A stretch of DNA of 22,694 bases from an uncultured Nitrospira sp. (GCA_946479785.1 CAMLHQ010000050.1:1-22694); one strand, 5' to 3'; positions 1 through 8,082 are shown, numbered from the stretch's first letter. Made by a program: numbers and translations. Notes: generated from the letters alone by a model not told the origin.

Positions 1-226
1 TGGCGGAGAAGGCTCAGCAACCCACCGAGTTGAGGGATAGCCGAGCTTTCGCCGCTTTGTTTCACGATTCCGGTTGGGGCTGTAAGACTGTCGTCTGTGG
101 ATCAACTCAATCTGATCCCTGATCCTGCATGAGATCGAAGAACCGGTCATCATTCGATGGTTGACGCGCTCCCCTTTCTCTTGGTACATGGACAGGCCTG
201 CATATTTCCTCGACTGTGAGAAGGTC
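1..226. other. Left-edge stretch, no certain gene
   Basis: I see no convincing complete gene here. On the plus strand one frame is open from position 3 to a TGA at 117-119 (38 codons). It could be the 3' end of a gene that starts outside the window, but it is too short to judge and I recognise no motif in it. A TTG at 161 and an ATG at 188 extend the following methyltransferase frame upstream, but neither has a ribosome binding site. The arsM promoter should lie here. TTGACG at 161-166 is a possible -35 element, without a good -10 partner. Confidence 0.3.
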
Positions 227-1414
227 ATGCCGATAGAAGAAATTACTCGGAAGGTCAGCGATCGATACGCGAAAGCCGCGAGAACGGGCGAACAGATGTG
301 CTGCCCGACCAGCTACGACATGGCGAACCTCAAGTCGTTCATCCCCGAAGAAGTGCTCAAGATTTCCTATGGCTGCGGCACGCCGGCCGGTCTCAAGACC
401 GTGAGTCCCGGTGAGACCGTGCTGGACATTGGATCGGGCGGGGGCATCGATTGTTTCGAAGCAGCTCGACTCGTGGGGCCTGCCGGGCAGGTGATTGGCA
501 TCGACATGACAGATACGATGCTGGAGATCGCACGCAGGAATGCCCCCGTGGTTGCCGCGAATCTTGGTTATGGCTGCCCTAATATGGAATTTCGTAAGGG
601 CATGGCGGATGCGATGCCGCTGAATGACAACACCATCGACCTCATCATTTCCAACTGTGTCATTAACTTGGCGCCGGACAAACTCAAGGTGTTCAAGGAA
701 ATGTTCCGCGTAGCCAAGCCGGGCGGACGGTTTACCATTTCGGACATCGTGGCCGACCGAACCGTGCCTCAGTATTTGGTGCATGACGTCGACAAATGGG
801 GCGACTGTCTCGCCGGCGCCCTTACGTTGTCCGTATACATCGCCGGCATCGCGGAAGCCGGGTTTCTCGGCATCCATATGATTAAGAGTTCACCTTGGCA
901 AGTCATCGACGGCATCCATTTCTTTTCGGTGACATTGACCGGATATAAGCTCCCGGCGCAAACCACCGCTCCAACCGTTCGATACGCGACGCTCCGTGGG
1001 CCGTTCAGCCGCGTCATAGACGAGCGAGGGACTGCGTACCATCGGGGCATCCCACAACCGATTGGCTCGGACACTGCTGCGTTGCTGGGCCTTCCCCCAT
1101 TGGCGCCCCATTTTGTGTTCTCGATTGATCCGCTCTGGTTGGATAGGGATGACCCCCGTTGGTCGGCGGTGCTTCCTGCTCAGACCTCCTGCGTCTGGGA
1201 AGGACATTTCGCCTTGCTGGACGGTCCATTCCTGGAAATTGCGGACGACGATCATCATGTCTACCGCCGCGGAGAACCACTGGAGATTTGCTCCAAGACC
1301 CTCAAGGTCTTGGAAGCCGAGGCCTACAGCCCGCATTTCGCCCTCATCAATAGGGCCGGGAAACGCGTGAGCGGCGACGCCGTCTCCTGTTCGCCCGACG
1401 GCGGGTGTTGCTGA
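227..1414 (+). CDS. arsM: ArsM-type arsenite methyltransferase with C-terminal extension
   Basis: A SAM-dependent methyltransferase that probably methylates As(III) as the first step of arsenosugar synthesis. Numbered from the ATG at 227 it has 395 residues. The SAM-binding motif I (VLDIGSGGGIDC) is at 65-76. The three cysteines used for arsenic binding in ArsM are all visible in family-like contexts: C50 in YGCGTP, C144 in SNCVINLAPDK and C194 in DCLAGAL. A C25-C26 pair lies near the N-terminus. The methyltransferase core ends near residue 243. About 150 further residues follow, ending in a cysteine-rich CSPDGGCC tail, so the protein is longer than a plain ArsM. The frame opens at a TTG at 161. 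I prefer the ATG at 227 because the protein then starts at the usual ArsM N-terminus and AGAAGG lies just upstream, although its spacing is short. The stop is close to arsS, so the two are surely co-transcribed. The substrate is inferred from the motifs and from arsS. Confidence 0.85.
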   Translation: MPIEEITRKVSDRYAKAARTGEQMCCPTSYDMANLKSFIPEEVLKISYGCGTPAGLKTVSPGETVLDIGSGGGIDCFEAARLVGPAGQVIGIDMTDTMLEIARRNAPVVAANLGYGCPNMEFRKGMADAMPLNDNTIDLIISNCVINLAPDKLKVFKEMFRVAKPGGRFTISDIVADRTVPQYLVHDVDKWGDCLAGALTLSVYIAGIAEAGFLGIHMIKSSPWQVIDGIHFFSVTLTGYKLPAQTTAPTVRYATLRGPFSRVIDERGTAYHRGIPQPIGSDTAALLGLPPLAPHFVFSIDPLWLDRDDPRWSAVLPAQTSCVWEGHFALLDGPFLEIADDDHHVYRRGEPLEICSKTLKVLEAEAYSPHFALINRAGKRVSGDAVSCSPDGGCC

Positions 1415-1419
1415 ATGCC

Positions 1420-2457
1420 ATGCCCCTGACGCTCCTTGCCCGACAAAGCCCTCTTGCCCCTGCCTCAGAACAGCTTCGCCTGTTGGGTGCGACCACGTCT
1501 TGCCCGTCGTTTGACGTACCCATGGAACAAGCCGGCCTATTTCCGCTACGGGCGACTGGCATCACCGTGTTCCAAATCAACGTCGGGAAGCTCTGCAACC
1601 AAACATGCAAACATTGTCACGTCGATGCGGGGCCGGATCGCACCGAGAGCATGTCGCGCGACACGGCGGAGCTTTGCATCCAGGCCTTGGCTAAGACCGA
1701 CATTCCCACAGTGGATATTACGGGTGGGGCACCGGAATTGAACCCGAATTTTCGCTGGCTGGTCGAACAGGCCCATGGATTGAAACGTCACATCATTGAC
1801 CGCTGCAACCTCTCCGTGCTGCTGTTGCCATCCCAATCGGATCTGGCGGAGTTCCTGGCTCAGCGTCGTGTCGAGATCGTCGCGTCGCTTCCTTACTATC
1901 GGGCTTCACAAACGGATGCTCAGAGAGGCAACGGCGTCTTCGAGAAGTCGATTGAAGGCCTGCAGCGGCTCAACCGTCTAGGCTATGGCAAGCCGAACAG
2001 CGGGCTTGTCTTGAATTTGGTCTACAATCCGGTCGGTGCATTCCTACCGCCGAAACAACAAGCGATCGAAGCACAGTTTCGAAAGGAGCTGAAGACCCGG
2101 CACGGCGTCGAGTTTAATCAGCTGTATACGATCACAAACATGCCGATCAGCCGCTTCCTGGAATTTCTCGTCGAGAGTGGCAATTACGATGGCTACATGG
2201 CACGGCTGGCGAACGCATTTAATCCAGGGGCTGCAGCCGGCGTCATGTGCCGCTATACGTTATCGGTCGGCTGGGACGGCACGCTTTACGATTGCGACTT
2301 CAATCAAATGCTTGACCTGCCGGTGGAAGGAGCGCCGTCACACATTCGCAATTTCGATCCGACACAGCTCAACGGGCGTCGAATCGTCACACACAACCAT
2401 TGCTACGGCTGCACCGCCGGTTCCGGTTCGTCGTGCGGCGGCGCGGTCACCGTCTAG
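1420..2457 (+). CDS. arsS: Arsenosugar biosynthesis radical SAM protein ArsS
   Basis: A radical SAM enzyme of the ArsS family. The family is proposed to transfer the 5'-deoxyadenosyl group of SAM to methylated arsenic, giving the arsenosugar precursor. The protein has 345 residues. The cluster motif CNQTCKHC supplies C59, C63 and C66. It is followed by the family-typical DITGGAPELNPNF block (the AP variant of the radical SAM glycine motif). The C-terminal domain is cysteine-rich: CRYTLSVGWDGTLYDCDFNQ, then C328, C331 and C339 in NHCYGCTAGSGSSCGG. Some ArsS proteins carry selenocysteine in this tail. Here all these positions are TGC or TGT cysteine codons. A GTG at 1405 would overlap the arsM stop. 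The ATG at 1420, 5 nt after that stop, fits the family N-terminus better. Neither start has a strong ribosome binding site, which suggests translational coupling. Confidence 0.92.
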   Translation: MPLTLLARQSPLAPASEQLRLLGATTSCPSFDVPMEQAGLFPLRATGITVFQINVGKLCNQTCKHCHVDAGPDRTESMSRDTAELCIQALAKTDIPTVDITGGAPELNPNFRWLVEQAHGLKRHIIDRCNLSVLLLPSQSDLAEFLAQRRVEIVASLPYYRASQTDAQRGNGVFEKSIEGLQRLNRLGYGKPNSGLVLNLVYNPVGAFLPPKQQAIEAQFRKELKTRHGVEFNQLYTITNMPISRFLEFLVESGNYDGYMARLANAFNPGAAAGVMCRYTLSVGWDGTLYDCDFNQMLDLPVEGAPSHIRNFDPTQLNGRRIVTHNHCYGCTAGSGSSCGGAVTV

Positions 2458-2465
2458 GTTCCTTA

Positions 2466-2494
2466 TTGCGAAGGTCCTGGCAGTCTGCTAAGGT
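2466..2494 (+). promoter_or_regulatory. Possible promoter of hflKC
   Basis: TTGCGA (2466-2471) and TAAGGT (2489-2494) are separated by exactly 17 nt, about 40 nt before the hflK start. The match to sigma-70 consensus is only moderate (4 of 6 and 3 of 6), so this is a suggestion. Confidence 0.3.
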
Positions 2495-2534
2495 GTCGCG
2501 CGTTCGCTCGAAGTAAACCTTCCGATAACACCGC

Positions 2535-3569
2535 ATGGTCTGGGACCCCAAAGATCCATGGAGCAAGAAGCACGATCCGCTTGAGGAAGCCCTCAGGCAG
2601 GCGCAGACGCAATTCAAGAATTTCCTTCCCTCCGGAGGAATCAGGAACATCGTCTTGGTCGGCCTGATCCTGTTTCTCGGCTGGCAAAGCATTTTTATCG
2701 TCGCCCCGGATGAGGAAGGGGTCGTCAAGCGGTTTGGAATGCCCGTCCGAACAGCCGGACCTGGTCCACACGGTAAGATCCCGCTGGTTGAATCGGTCCT
2801 ACAGCCGAAGGTGGAGAAGCTCCATCGCGTTGAGGTGGGGTTCCGCACGGATCGCCAGGGGCGCCAGCAGATGATTGCGCAAGAAGCTTTGATGCTCACC
2901 GGCGATATGAACATCTTGGCAATCGAATTCATCGTCCAGTATAAGATCAAAGAAGCCGCAAGCTACCTTTTTAATGTCGCAGATATCCACGATACGATCG
3001 GAAAAGCAGCTGAAGCCTCGATGCGTGAGGTAGTCGGTAAGAGCAAAATTGACGAAGCCCTTACAACCGGCAAAGCTCAGATCCAGCAAGATACGCAAGT
3101 GCTTCTGCAGAGCATTCTGGACCAATATAAGACCGGCGTACAGATCGCGGCAGTACAGCTCCAGGATGTAGACCCACCGGAAGCGGTTGCGGCGGCGTTC
3201 AAAGACGTGACGAATGCCAAGGAGGACCGGGAGAAGCTCATCAATCAGTCTCAGGGCTATCGTAATGACATTCTTCCCAAGGCCAAAGGCGAAGCCGCTC
3301 AGATAGTGAACCAGGCCAAGGGCTATGCCCAGGCGCGACTCAATCGCGCCCAGGGTGAGGCAAACCGGTTTACGGCGATTCTGAAAGAATACAATCAGGC
3401 CAAAGATATCATCAGCAAGAGACTCTACATCGAAACGATGGAAGAAATCCTTCCGAATATTGAAAAAGTCATCATCGACGGCAAAGGAGGCGATCGAGTA
3501 CTCCCTTATCTTCCGCTCGAACGCCTCAAGGGGAGAGTAAGCACCGGCAAGGAGGAGCAGAAACCATGA
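2535..3569 (+). CDS. hflK: HflK, modulator of FtsH protease
   Basis: One half of the HflK-HflC membrane complex, which surrounds the FtsH protease and tunes its degradation of membrane proteins. The protein has 344 residues. Residues 1-35 are a polar N-terminal segment (with DPWSKK), followed by one transmembrane helix at about 36-56. An SPFH/band-7 domain begins with the GVVKRFGMPVRTAGPGPHGKIP block. Towards the C-terminus an Ala/Gln/Glu-rich coiled coil contains repeated QAKGYAQARLNRAQGEA-like segments. The start is the ATG at 2535; no strong ribosome binding site is seen. The stop overlaps the hflC start as ATGA, so the two subunits are made at coupled levels. No ftsH is present in the window. 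Confidence 0.93.
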   Translation: MVWDPKDPWSKKHDPLEEALRQAQTQFKNFLPSGGIRNIVLVGLILFLGWQSIFIVAPDEEGVVKRFGMPVRTAGPGPHGKIPLVESVLQPKVEKLHRVEVGFRTDRQGRQQMIAQEALMLTGDMNILAIEFIVQYKIKEAASYLFNVADIHDTIGKAAEASMREVVGKSKIDEALTTGKAQIQQDTQVLLQSILDQYKTGVQIAAVQLQDVDPPEAVAAAFKDVTNAKEDREKLINQSQGYRNDILPKAKGEAAQIVNQAKGYAQARLNRAQGEANRFTAILKEYNQAKDIISKRLYIETMEEILPNIEKVIIDGKGGDRVLPYLPLERLKGRVSTGKEEQKP

Positions 3570-4426
3570 CCAAGCAGGGGTTCATCATCGGACTACTGGT
3601 GGTCATCATCGGCTTGTTTCTCCTGGGCGCTTCACCCCTCTTCGTCGTGGACATCACCCAGAATGCAATCGTTGTCCAACTCGGAAAGCCTGTGCGCAAC
3701 CTCACGGAGCCAGGACTCTACACAAAGATCCCATTCTTCGAAGAGGTCACCTATTTCGATAAACGCCTGCTGGATTACGACTCAGATCCCCAAGATGTCA
3801 TCACTCAAGACAAGAAGACCCTCCTTCTTGACAACTACGCCAAATGGCGGATGGTTGACCCACTCAAGGTTTATCAGAACTTTCAAACCCAACGGGGAGC
3901 GCTCCAGCGGCTTCACGATATTATCTACTCTGAACTGCGTGTCGAACTCGGCCGGCATGAGTTGTTGGAGATTGTATCGACGGGTCGATCTGAGCTGATG
4001 AAAGTGGTCACCCAGCGATCGAACGAGAAGGCGTCTGCATATGGAATCGAGATCCAGGACGTCAGGATCAAGCGTGCTGATCTCCCCGAGCAGAATGAAA
4101 AAGCTGTGTTCGCCCGTATGCAGGCCGAGCGCGAACGACAAGCCAAGCAATATCGCGCGGAGGGGGCGGAGGAGGCCCAGAAGATCCGCTCCGAGGCAGA
4201 AAAGGATCGAGAGATTATTCTCGCCCAGGCTTATAAAGAGTCTGAGGAGCTTCGGGGGGCTGGGGATGCAAAGGCGTTCAAAGTTTACGCCGACGCCTAT
4301 CGGCAGGATCCCAAATTCTTCGAGTTTACCCGCTCAATGGAAGCCTACAAGAAGACCTTCAATGACAAATCTACTCTGATCATGAGTCCGGACTCAGAAT
4401 TTTTCAGGTACCTCAAACAGCGCTGA
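3566..4426 (+). CDS. hflC: HflC, modulator of FtsH protease
   Basis: Partner of HflK in the SPFH-family complex that regulates FtsH. The protein has 286 residues, with an N-terminal membrane anchor at about 6-26 and the body on the far side of the inner membrane. The SPFH domain starts with TQNAIVVQLGKPVRN and includes the HflC-like FDKRLLDYDSDPQDVITQDKK region. The block KASAYGIEIQDVRIKRADLP and the coiled-coil part with RQAKQYRAEGAEEAQKIRSEAEKD are typical of HflC. The ATG lies inside the hflK stop (ATGA). The gene ends 4 nt before the end of the convergent fhs gene, and no terminator hairpin is visible between them. Confidence 0.94.
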   Translation: MTKQGFIIGLLVVIIGLFLLGASPLFVVDITQNAIVVQLGKPVRNLTEPGLYTKIPFFEEVTYFDKRLLDYDSDPQDVITQDKKTLLLDNYAKWRMVDPLKVYQNFQTQRGALQRLHDIIYSELRVELGRHELLEIVSTGRSELMKVVTQRSNEKASAYGIEIQDVRIKRADLPEQNEKAVFARMQAERERQAKQYRAEGAEEAQKIRSEAEKDREIILAQAYKESEELRGAGDAKAFKVYADAYRQDPKFFEFTRSMEAYKKTFNDKSTLIMSPDSEFFRYLKQR

Positions 4427-4430
4427 TCGA

Positions 4431-6113
4431 TTACGACAATCCGACAATCTCACCCGTCTGCGGATCGAGGCCAATCCGCTCCCCTGCCGGTTTTTTCGGC
4501 AACCCGGGCATGAGCTGAATACCCGAACACACAGCCGTGAGAAAGCCGGCACCGGCAAGGAGCCGCATCTCTCGGATCGGTAACGTGAATCCGGTTGGCC
4601 GCCCCTTCAGCGTGGGGTCGTGCGAGAGGGATAGCGGCGTCTTCGCCACACAGATCGGCAGCTGTTCGTAACCCAGACACTGTATCAATTCAATCTGTTG
4701 CTCAGCAGCCTTCTCGAATGAAACTCCCGTGGCTCCATACATCTTCATGGCAATCGTCTCGATCTTCTGTTTGATCGGCCAGGTCTTGTCGTACAAATGT
4801 GAAAACGATGACTGCTGAGCGCCAGCGCGTATCACGGCGCGAGCCAATTCCTCCGAACCTTTGCCTCCGTCGGCATGATGCGTTGATACAGCCGCCTCGG
4901 TGGCTCCGGCCTTTCGAGACTGCTGGCACACCCATTCAAGTTCAGAGACCGGATCATCTGCAAACGCGTTGACTGCGACGACAACAGGGATACCGTGAGT
5001 TCTTACATTCGCTATATGCTGTTCTAGGTTGACGAACCCTCGAACCAATGCCTCCTGGTTCGGTCCGGTCAATCCGATCGGAAGCGCAGTCCCGGCCTTC
5101 ACGACTCCTCCCCCACCATGTAGTTTGAGTGCGCGCAGTGTTGCAACCACTACTGCCGCAGCCGGTTTGAGCCCGGACAGCCGGCATTTGATGTTGAAGA
5201 ATTTTTCGGCGCCAAGATCGCTGCCAAATCCGGCTTCAGTCACGACATAGTCGGCGCAGCGCAATGCGATTGCGTCAGAAACGATGGAACAATTCCCATG
5301 GGCGATATTGCCGAATGGACCGGTATGAACGAATGCTGGAGTCCCTTCGAGGGTCTGGACCAAATTAGGCAGTAGGGCCTCTTTCAGCAGCACCGCCATT
5401 GACCCGGCGCAGCCGAGTTCTTCCGCTCTAACCGGTCTTCCCTCTGTTGTGAGCCCAACCACGATCTGCCCGAGACGGCGCCTGAGATCGGATAGACTTA
5501 CAGACAGCGCGAGAATGGCCATGACTTCCGACGCTTCTGTGATGACGAACTGGCCTGTTCTATTGCCTGTCCCATCACCCAACGTGATTTCTCTAAGCGT
5601 TCGATCGCTGACGCCTAACGACCGAGGCCACGTAAGCCGCGCCGGATTGATCCCTACAGCGTTTCCATGAAACAGATGGTTGTCAATAAAGGCCGAGAGC
5701 AGATTGTGGCTAGCCGAGACGGCGTGGGCGTCGCCCGTGAAATGGAGATTGATTTCTTCCATCGGAACGACCTGGGCATGGCCGCCCCCTGTTCCGCCAC
5801 CTTTGATGCCAAATACCGGTCCAAGTGATGGTTGCCGAAGCGTCACAAGAGCGCGCTGCCCAAGTCGGCATAGCCCCATCGCCAATCCGATTGACGTTGT
5901 CGTCTTGCCTTCTCCCAATGGCGTGGGATTGATGGCGGTCACCAGGATATAGCGGCCTTGAGTCTTACTCTTCAGTCGCTCCAACGCCGTCAGAGCCACT
6001 TTCCCTTTATGCCTTCCATAAGGAGAGAGCTCGTCGGGGGACAACCCAAGCTGCTTGGCGATTTCTTGAATAGGGAGTGGCTTATACGATCTGGCAATCT
6101 CGATGTCTGTCAT
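4431..6113 (-). CDS. fhs: Formate-tetrahydrofolate ligase
   Basis: Joins formate to tetrahydrofolate with ATP, giving 10-formyl-THF for purine synthesis and one-carbon flow, in the cytoplasm. The protein has 560 residues, the usual length for the family (about 555-560). The phosphate-binding loop NPTPLGEGKTTT is near residue 65. The family blocks LRQPSLGPVFGIKGGGTGGGHAQVVPMEEINLHFTGD, HAVSASHNLLSAFIDNH and GFGSDLGAEKFFNIKCR are all intact. The C-terminus holds the LPICVAKTPLSLSHDP and FLTAVCSGIQLMPGLPKKP segments. It is a single-gene unit: its own possible promoter is at 6145-6173, it is insulated upstream by the M23 gene terminator, and it runs into hflC from the opposite side. It probably works with folate enzymes encoded elsewhere. 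Confidence 0.97.
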   Translation of the reverse strand: MTDIEIARSYKPLPIQEIAKQLGLSPDELSPYGRHKGKVALTALERLKSKTQGRYILVTAINPTPLGEGKTTTSIGLAMGLCRLGQRALVTLRQPSLGPVFGIKGGGTGGGHAQVVPMEEINLHFTGDAHAVSASHNLLSAFIDNHLFHGNAVGINPARLTWPRSLGVSDRTLREITLGDGTGNRTGQFVITEASEVMAILALSVSLSDLRRRLGQIVVGLTTEGRPVRAEELGCAGSMAVLLKEALLPNLVQTLEGTPAFVHTGPFGNIAHGNCSIVSDAIALRCADYVVTEAGFGSDLGAEKFFNIKCRLSGLKPAAAVVVATLRALKLHGGGGVVKAGTALPIGLTGPNQEALVRGFVNLEQHIANVRTHGIPVVVAVNAFADDPVSELEWVCQQSRKAGATEAAVSTHHADGGKGSEELARAVIRAGAQQSSFSHLYDKTWPIKQKIETIAMKMYGATGVSFEKAAEQQIELIQCLGYEQLPICVAKTPLSLSHDPTLKGRPTGFTLPIREMRLLAGAGFLTAVCSGIQLMPGLPKKPAGERIGLDPQTGEIVGLS

Positions 6114-6144
6114 AGGCAGATTGGGTCGGAACGCAGTGGAAAGG

Positions 6145-6173
6145 AGTATACCACGGCGGTCGAGGAGACAGGA
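6145..6173 (-). promoter_or_regulatory. Possible promoter of fhs
   Basis: On the minus strand TATACT (6150-6145) is a good -10 element about 32 nt before the fhs ATG. The hexamer 17 nt upstream is TCCTGT, a poor -35. The terminator at 6185-6222 lies immediately upstream, so fhs needs a start site here. Confidence 0.35.
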
Positions 6174-6184
6174 CCGATCAGTGC

Positions 6185-6222
6185 GAAAAAGAAACGCGCT
6201 ACCGCATCAGCTGTAGCGCGTT
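6185..6222 (-). terminator. Rho-independent terminator of the M23 peptidase gene
   Basis: On the minus strand AACGCGCTAC (6222-6213) and GTAGCGCGTT (6202-6193) form a perfect 10-bp stem with a 10-nt loop, followed by TCTTTTTC. It begins 26 nt after the stop codon of the M23 gene and separates that gene from fhs. It is the clearest intrinsic terminator in the window. Confidence 0.92.
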
Positions 6223-6247
6223 CTCATGGGAAAGGACTTGAAGACGG

Positions 6248-7270
6248 TTAATCGAGAATATACTTGGTCGGGTCAAATGTCTGGCCGTTCACCTTGACCA
6301 TGTAATGAAGATGGGGACCGGTCGCGAGACCAGTGCTCCCGACCAATCCCACTACATCGCCCCGCTTCACGCGTTGACCTTCCTTGACCAAAGCCTTGGC
6401 GAGGTGTCCATACAGAGTTTCGATGCCGAAGCCATGGTCCACCTTTACGACATTGCCCAACTTCGAATCGAAACCCACACTCGTCACGCGGCCCTGCGCC
6501 GGAGCCTGTACAGGGGCATTGGCGGCAGCGCCAATATCCAAACCATCGTGCCAAGCCGGCTTTTCTGTAAAGGGTGAAACACGTGGTCCAAACCCAGAAG
6601 TGATCCAGCCCTTGACCGGCCAGATCGAGGGAGTTGCCGCCCAGCGCGAGGATTTCTGCTCGGCGGCGAGAGACAGTTCCTGCAAACTTTGCTCTTGCCT
6701 GTCGGCTTCTTTGGCGAGCCAGGCGATTCCTTCCTTCACTGAAGCAATCAGTTCTTGCTCATCGATCTCCTTGAGGCCAGAAGCGATCGCCTGCTCACCT
6801 TGTCCGTCGGATCGGATTCGTTCGACTGCGCCAGGAATACCGACTTCGCCGTTTTTGTCAGTGGGTATGAGGCTGCCCTCAGGGAGCGGTGTTTCTTCAC
6901 CACCACGGCCATTGAACTGATCGCCTGCTTTGAGAGTCTCAATGCCTAACATGACACGAAGCCGTTGGTTGACCTCTTTCATGCTGATGAGTCGCTTCTT
7001 CAAATCATCAACCGCAGTTGAAAAGGCAACCGTTTGTTGGCGAGCGCTTAATGCCTCGGCACGGAACGCCGACAGCTCCCAAACCTCGCCGGTCCTGATG
7101 ACGTAATGGGAAATGACCAGGAGGTCGGCAACCAGGAGAATAGCGGCAACGATCAATATTTTACGAACAAATTTTCTGGGGAAACTAAAACGGAGCGGCT
7201 TGGCAGTCGAGCCGCGGAAAATGACGACGGTATAGGAATCGCTGGATTCTGCCGCGTTGACCTGTCCCAT
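6248..7270 (-). CDS. Membrane-anchored M23 (LytM-type) peptidase
   Basis: A zinc endopeptidase of family M23 that probably cuts peptidoglycan cross-links in the periplasm. Numbered from the ATG at 7270 it has 340 residues: a basic cytoplasmic tail, a transmembrane helix at about 37-56, a long coiled-coil-like linker (about 65-190), and a C-terminal M23 domain of about 110 residues. The zinc ligands H241 and D245 (HDGLD) and H322 (HLH) are present, as are the catalytic H289 (YGHL) and H320 (GPHLH). The domain is therefore predicted to be active, unlike the degenerate EnvC or NlpD types. A GTG at 7303 opens the frame earlier. I prefer the ATG because a good promoter at 7327-7355 would leave almost no leader for the GTG, and GGGGGTGA precedes the ATG. 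The gene has its own promoter and terminator. Confidence 0.9.
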   Translation of the reverse strand: MGQVNAAESSDSYTVVIFRGSTAKPLRFSFPRKFVRKILIVAAILLVADLLVISHYVIRTGEVWELSAFRAEALSARQQTVAFSTAVDDLKKRLISMKEVNQRLRVMLGIETLKAGDQFNGRGGEETPLPEGSLIPTDKNGEVGIPGAVERIRSDGQGEQAIASGLKEIDEQELIASVKEGIAWLAKEADRQEQSLQELSLAAEQKSSRWAATPSIWPVKGWITSGFGPRVSPFTEKPAWHDGLDIGAAANAPVQAPAQGRVTSVGFDSKLGNVVKVDHGFGIETLYGHLAKALVKEGQRVKRGDVVGLVGSTGLATGPHLHYMVKVNGQTFDPTKYILD

Positions 7271-7279
7271 GTCCTTCAC

Positions 7280-7294
7280 CCCCTGCTGCAGGGG
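7280..7294. repeat. 15-bp GC-rich dyad in the M23 gene leader
   Basis: CCCCTGC and GCAGGGG flank a single T, giving perfect dyad symmetry. In the minus-strand transcript CCCCTG/CAGGGG could close a 3-nt loop just in front of, and partly including, the G-run that would serve as ribosome binding site for the ATG at 7270. It could be a translational control hairpin or a protein-binding site; neither is shown. Confidence 0.5.
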
Positions 7295-7326
7295 TACCTC
7301 CACATTCCTAGATGAGATCTGTTGTG

Positions 7327-7355
7327 AGTCTACCCATCTTGGTTGCTTCGGTCAA
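7327..7355 (-). promoter_or_regulatory. Promoter of the M23 peptidase gene
   Basis: On the minus strand TTGACC (7355-7350), a 17-nt spacer and TAGACT (7332-7327) make a good sigma-70 promoter (5 of 6 and 4 of 6). The predicted start is near 7320, giving a leader of about 50 nt to the ATG at 7270. Confidence 0.6.
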
Positions 7356-7390
7356 CCCCTCATCCTGGTAATGAATTGCGCATTGGAACG

Positions 7391-7741
7391 TCAATTGCTT
7401 GTAGTTTCTTGTTCAACCCACGCTATATATTGGCTCAACCCTCTTTCGACATTGAGTGCGATGATTTCCGGAAGTTCGTATGAATGCATCGACCGAATCA
7501 ACCTCTCAAGAGCGGCATATCGACGAGCGCTTGTTTTCACCACGAGGAGTGCTTCGCTACTGCTCTGCATCTTTCCCTGCCAGCGAAAAATTGACGTCAC
7601 GGAGGGCATGACGTTCACACAGGCAGCCACCTTTTTCTTCACCACTGCCCGTCCGATCTTCGCAGCTTCCCTCTGGCTCGATGCCGTAACCAGAACTATT
7701 AGAACCTTGCCAGCTGATTTACGCATCAAGTGGCCGACCAT
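7391..7741 (-). CDS. cutA: CutA1 divalent-cation tolerance protein
   Basis: CutA1 is a small, very stable trimeric protein with a ferredoxin-like fold. It was first linked to copper and other divalent metal tolerance, but its biochemical role is still unclear. The 116-residue protein carries the family signature nearly complete: VLVTASSQREAAKIGRAVV, the conserved KKVAACVNVMPSVTSIFRWQGK block, LLVVKTSARRYAALERLIR, and HSYELPEIIALNVERG near the C-terminus. The start is the ATG at 7741, with an alternative ATG at 7726; neither has a clear ribosome binding site. It lies upstream of the M23 gene on the same strand, but a promoter between them suggests separate expression. Its own control must lie in the A+T-rich spacer shared with the rhodanese. 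Confidence 0.93.
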   Translation of the reverse strand: MVGHLMRKSAGKVLIVLVTASSQREAAKIGRAVVKKKVAACVNVMPSVTSIFRWQGKMQSSSEALLVVKTSARRYAALERLIRSMHSYELPEIIALNVERGLSQYIAWVEQETTSN

Positions 7742-8082
7742 ACCCAGGTTTCAGTCTTGGTGCAACCGGCCACAAGCTGTACAACTATTGCTGCAGCAAG
7801 TACCGTGCCCTACGTAGATACAAAAAAGATACACAATCAATAATTACATAAGGTTATCGTTTTTCTATACCATATTTGTAGCTATATTCACCAGGTTTAC
7901 ATGCTGCAATGCTATCAAATAGACCAGAATCATGACAAAAATGAACAAATATTGTCCTCGGGTGAACTGCGTAGAGCATCTGAGCGACGAGGCCAAGAAA
8001 AGGTCCGAGGAGATTTATTCATTAATTTTGACACGGTCCCATAGAGAAGGTCTTAGGAAAGTCTGCTTCGTCGGGGCGAACG
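7742..8082. other. A+T-rich spacer between cutA and the rhodanese
   Basis: About 340 nt with no certain gene. Roughly 7815-7960 is clearly richer in A+T than anything else in the window, with runs such as AAAAAAG and GTTTTTC. A perfect 12-bp palindrome, TTGCTGCAGCAA, sits at 7788-7799, about 50 nt upstream of cutA. A 59-codon open frame begins at 7932 (listed separately). The cutA promoter should be here; TTATTG, 17 nt, TATCTA on the minus strand is a weak candidate. Confidence 0.5.

Noticed and set aside
107..877. Long minus-strand open frame (256 codons) opposite arsM
   Set aside because: It lies fully antisense to a methyltransferase with intact motifs, has no recognisable motif, and its Arg/His-rich composition is typical of an antisense shadow in G+C-rich DNA.
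7257..7817. Plus-strand frame of 186 codons over cutA
   Set aside because: It is antisense to cutA, whose signature is nearly complete; no ribosome binding site or motif supports it.
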